From NCBI GenBank assembly GCA_040756995.1, contig JBFLYK010000025.1, positions 31,310 through 95,309 on the forward strand: a DNA stretch of 64,000 nucleotides, given 5' to 3'. Positions 62,382-64,000 of this stretch are shown piece after piece (within the stretch, counting starts at the first letter, position 1; every line of letters begins with the position of its first letter). The DNA is from BP-133 sp040756995. GTDB taxonomy: Bacteria; Actinomycetota; Acidimicrobiia; IMCC26256; BP-133. Both the position numbers and the translations under genes were made by a program. The notes beneath the pieces are model-generated. The model searched no databases. It was not told the DNA's origin and saw only the letters and a list, made by a program, of their open reading frames with translations.

Positions 62382-62414
62382 AGCCGTTTCGTACAGCCTG
62401 AGGAGGCGAAACCA

Positions 62415-62735
62415 GTGATCACCCTGACCGAGTCGGCGGCGAAGAAGGTCAAGGAGCTCGTCGAGGCCGAGGGGAACAACGAGCTGGCCCTCCGGGTGGC
62501 GGTGCGACCGGGCGGCTGCTCGGGTTTCAGCTACGAGATGTTCTTCGACAGCGACTTCGCCGAGGACGACCAGAAGGCCGAGTACGCCGGCGTGAAGGTC
62601 GTGGTCGACTCCGCCAGTCTGCAGTACCTCAACGGGGCTTCCCTCGACTACAAGGAAGGCCTCATGGGTGCGGGGTTCACCATCAACAACCCCAACACCA
62701 CGCGGTCCTGCGGCTGCGGCCAGTCCTTCTCCTGA
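62415..62735 (+). CDS. erpA: A-type Fe-S carrier (ErpA/IscA family)
   Basis: 106 residues with the three conserved ligands Cys35 (GGCSGFSY), Cys99 and Cys101 (SCGCGQSF) and the LTESAAKKVKEL start. It receives Fe-S clusters and delivers them to apoproteins. GAGGAGG lies 10 nt before the GTG start. It lies 33 nt after the SufR-like gene and probably shares its transcript. Confidence 0.95.
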   Translation: MITLTESAAKKVKELVEAEGNNELALRVAVRPGGCSGFSYEMFFDSDFAEDDQKAEYAGVKVVVDSASLQYLNGASLDYKEGLMGAGFTINNPNTTRSCGCGQSFS

Positions 62736-62748
62736 CCCGGCCGCTCCC

Positions 62749-63192
62749 ATGAGCAGCTGGATGGTGGTCGGGTCGCCCGACAACTTCGGGCGGACCCGTG
62801 ACCTGGGCTTTTCGGTCCAGGGTTTCAAGACGCGCCAGCGCCGGAAGGTGCTGGAGCAGATGAAGCCGGGCGACAACCTCGTCTACTACGTGTCGAAGGT
62901 CCAGGCCTTCGGGGCGACCGCCCGCGTCGAGAGCGAAGGCTACGAGGACCACGAGCTGATCTGGCTGTCGAAGCCCGGGGAGGACTACCCCTGGCGGGTC
63001 AAGATCTCGCCCGACCTCGTCCTCGACGAGGACGACTGGATCCCCTCCGAGGCGGTCGGCCCCGGTCTCCGCTACGTCCAGAAGTGGCCGGCCGACCATT
63101 GGAAGCTCGCCTTCCAGGGCAACCTCCACCTCATCCCGGACGAGGACTTCGAGACGCTCCGGGCCGCCATGACGGCCGCCTCGAAGCACTAA
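62749..63192 (+). CDS. EVE-domain protein
   Basis: 147 residues: MVVGSPDNFGRTRDLGFSVQGFKTRQRRKVLEQMKPGDNLVYYVSKVQAFGATARV, then YPWRVKISPDLVLD. This is the EVE/PUA-like fold that reads modified bases in DNA or RNA. The aromatic pocket residues (Trp, Phe, Tyr) are present. The start lies 13 nt after erpA, so it may be co-transcribed. No restriction genes are nearby. Confidence 0.82.
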   Translation: MSSWMVVGSPDNFGRTRDLGFSVQGFKTRQRRKVLEQMKPGDNLVYYVSKVQAFGATARVESEGYEDHELIWLSKPGEDYPWRVKISPDLVLDEDDWIPSEAVGPGLRYVQKWPADHWKLAFQGNLHLIPDEDFETLRAAMTAASKH

Positions 63193-63319
63193 CTGCGCAA
63201 CTCGGCGGCGCAAAAGACCCAAGCCGGGCGCTCCTCACCGGCGGGTCGGGCTCAAGCGCAGGACGCGGACGTGCCGATAGGGAAGTCAATTGCACGCCCG
63301 TGTCCCACCGGAGGAGATC

Positions 63320-63622
63320 ATGCAGCCGACGACTGGCGCCGTCAGCGACGCCCTCGAGACAACCGCGGTGCCGGGTGGTCTCACGCCTGGCGGTGCGCGG
63401 CGGCTGGCGGAGCTCGAGGAGACCATCCGCGAGGCCCGCAGCGTCGGTGCCCTCTACCACCCCACGAACCCTTTCGACGCCTGGTTCTGCCGGAGTTGTC
63501 ACGTGTTCGGCCGGGGCGGCGGGTCGTGCTGGTGCTGTGGTGACAGCGCTGTCGAGCGCCAGTGGGTGCCCCGCTTCGGCGGCGGCGCCGAGACGGTGAC
63601 CTGGGAGATCGAAGCCGCTTAG
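63320..63622 (+). CDS. Small zinc-ribbon-like protein
   Basis: 100 residues: a polar N-terminus, a short helix (RRLAELEETIREARS) and a four-cysteine knuckle, FCRSCHVFGRGGGSCWCCG, that should bind one zinc. GGAGGAGA precedes the ATG. I know no family. Its TAG overlaps the stop of the convergent gene. Confidence 0.62.
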   Translation: MQPTTGAVSDALETTAVPGGLTPGGARRLAELEETIREARSVGALYHPTNPFDAWFCRSCHVFGRGGGSCWCCGDSAVERQWVPRFGGGAETVTWEIEAA

Positions 63623-64000
63623 GACTTCTCGGCGGTGTCCGCCGATCCGGCGGACCCGTTGGCCTCGTGCCACTCCAGTGACTTCTTGGCCAGTTCCATC
63701 CGGTCGAGCGCGTCCAGCTGGGCCTGAATTCTGGCCAGCGCCTCGCGCCCTTCGGCCGACAGCCGCTCGGCCAGCGCCCGGACCGGTGCCGCGGCCGCCG
63801 GCGGGGCGGCCGGTGCTTCTTTCGTCCCGAACCACCACTCGCTGACGGTGACGGGCGCGACCGGCTCCTGGCGCGGCGGCTCGGCGGCCACCTCGACCTC
63901 GGCGGCGTCGGGCTCCGCCTCGGTGGTTAGGACCTCCTCGGCCGGCGCCGCGGCTTCGGCCTCGGCCTGACCCCGGGCCGCCTCCACGGGGGCTTCGGCC
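63619..64000 (-). CDS. Ala/Glu-rich protein, C-terminal part (cut by window edge)
   Basis: The frame is open at the window end, so the start is outside. The visible part has an Ala/Glu/Pro-rich stretch, a VTVSEWWFGTKEAP segment and a C-terminal helix (LAERLSAEGREALARIQAQLDALDRMELAKKSLEWHE) likely to form a coiled coil. No family is recognised. Confidence 0.5.
   Translation of the reverse strand, partial: AEAPVEAARGQAEAEAAAPAEEVLTTEAEPDAAEVEVAAEPPRQEPVAPVTVSEWWFGTKEAPAAPPAAAAPVRALAERLSAEGREALARIQAQLDALDRMELAKKSLEWHEANGSAGSADTAEKS

Overview
This 64 kb window is from a high-GC actinobacterium, most likely of the Acidimicrobiia type. It has the actinobacterial block DciA-like protein / gyrB / gyrA / DUF3566 / tRNA-Ile, F420-type LLM oxidoreductases, a mycothiol synthase, a CsoR copper sensor, a CtpC-type pump with its PacL-like partner, and many apparently leaderless genes. 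I see no rRNA, CRISPR array, insertion sequence or prophage.

Layout. 0-8.4 kb is the origin-proximal block: DciA tail, 3Fe-4S ferredoxin, HD-GYP protein, gyrB, gyrA, DUF3566, tRNA-Ile(GAT) and a 45-residue membrane ORF. 8.4-15.9 kb holds general metabolism (saccharopine dehydrogenase-like protein, quinone reductase, HDOD protein, YcnI, pyrophosphatase, HAD hydrolase, LPXTG surface protein, LLM oxidoreductase) and ends at tRNA-Ala(TGC). 16-22 kb is accessory: multicopper oxidase, F510_1955-type propeller, an ArsO-like flavoprotein, a SigZ-like sigma factor and an MFS pump with ArsR-type operators. 22-27.4 kb is a complete peptide/nickel-type ABC importer. 27.4-31.4 kb carries a secreted propeller, a LysR/TauE divergent pair and an RTX/His-rich protein. 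31.4-49.6 kb is dominated by metal homeostasis: two P1B ATPases, a COG0701/COG3689 pair, znuABC, a Fur-family regulator (Zur), a COG0523 GTPase, a TetR operon and mycothiol synthase. 49.6-56 kb holds a YibE/F protein, an amidase, a probable selenoprotein, a spermidine synthase-like fusion, and csoR with an MFS pump. 56-64 kb holds a GH26-like secreted enzyme, a STAS protein, an asparaginase-type hydrolase and an Fe-S group (Mrp ATPase, SufR-like regulator, ErpA), plus small proteins.

How it works together. Six copies of one palindrome, TGAGAAT-N-ATTCTCA, lie in the promoters of znuA, the COG0523-WD40-zur operon/mshD divergent pair, the TetR-flavoprotein operon, a small Cys-rich protein and the pacL-ctpC segment. 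Together they read as a local zinc (Zur) regulon. Three of these genes share the same spacing: box, 8-9 nt, TAnnnT, 6 nt, ATG.

The strongest single observation is the gene at 51941-52984. An in-frame TGA sits where a thioredoxin-fold protein needs its first redox Cys (WASW-U-H-C-R), the frame stays open for 234 more codons, and a 6-bp stem with a small G-containing loop begins 15 nt after the TGA. This looks like a selenocysteine protein.
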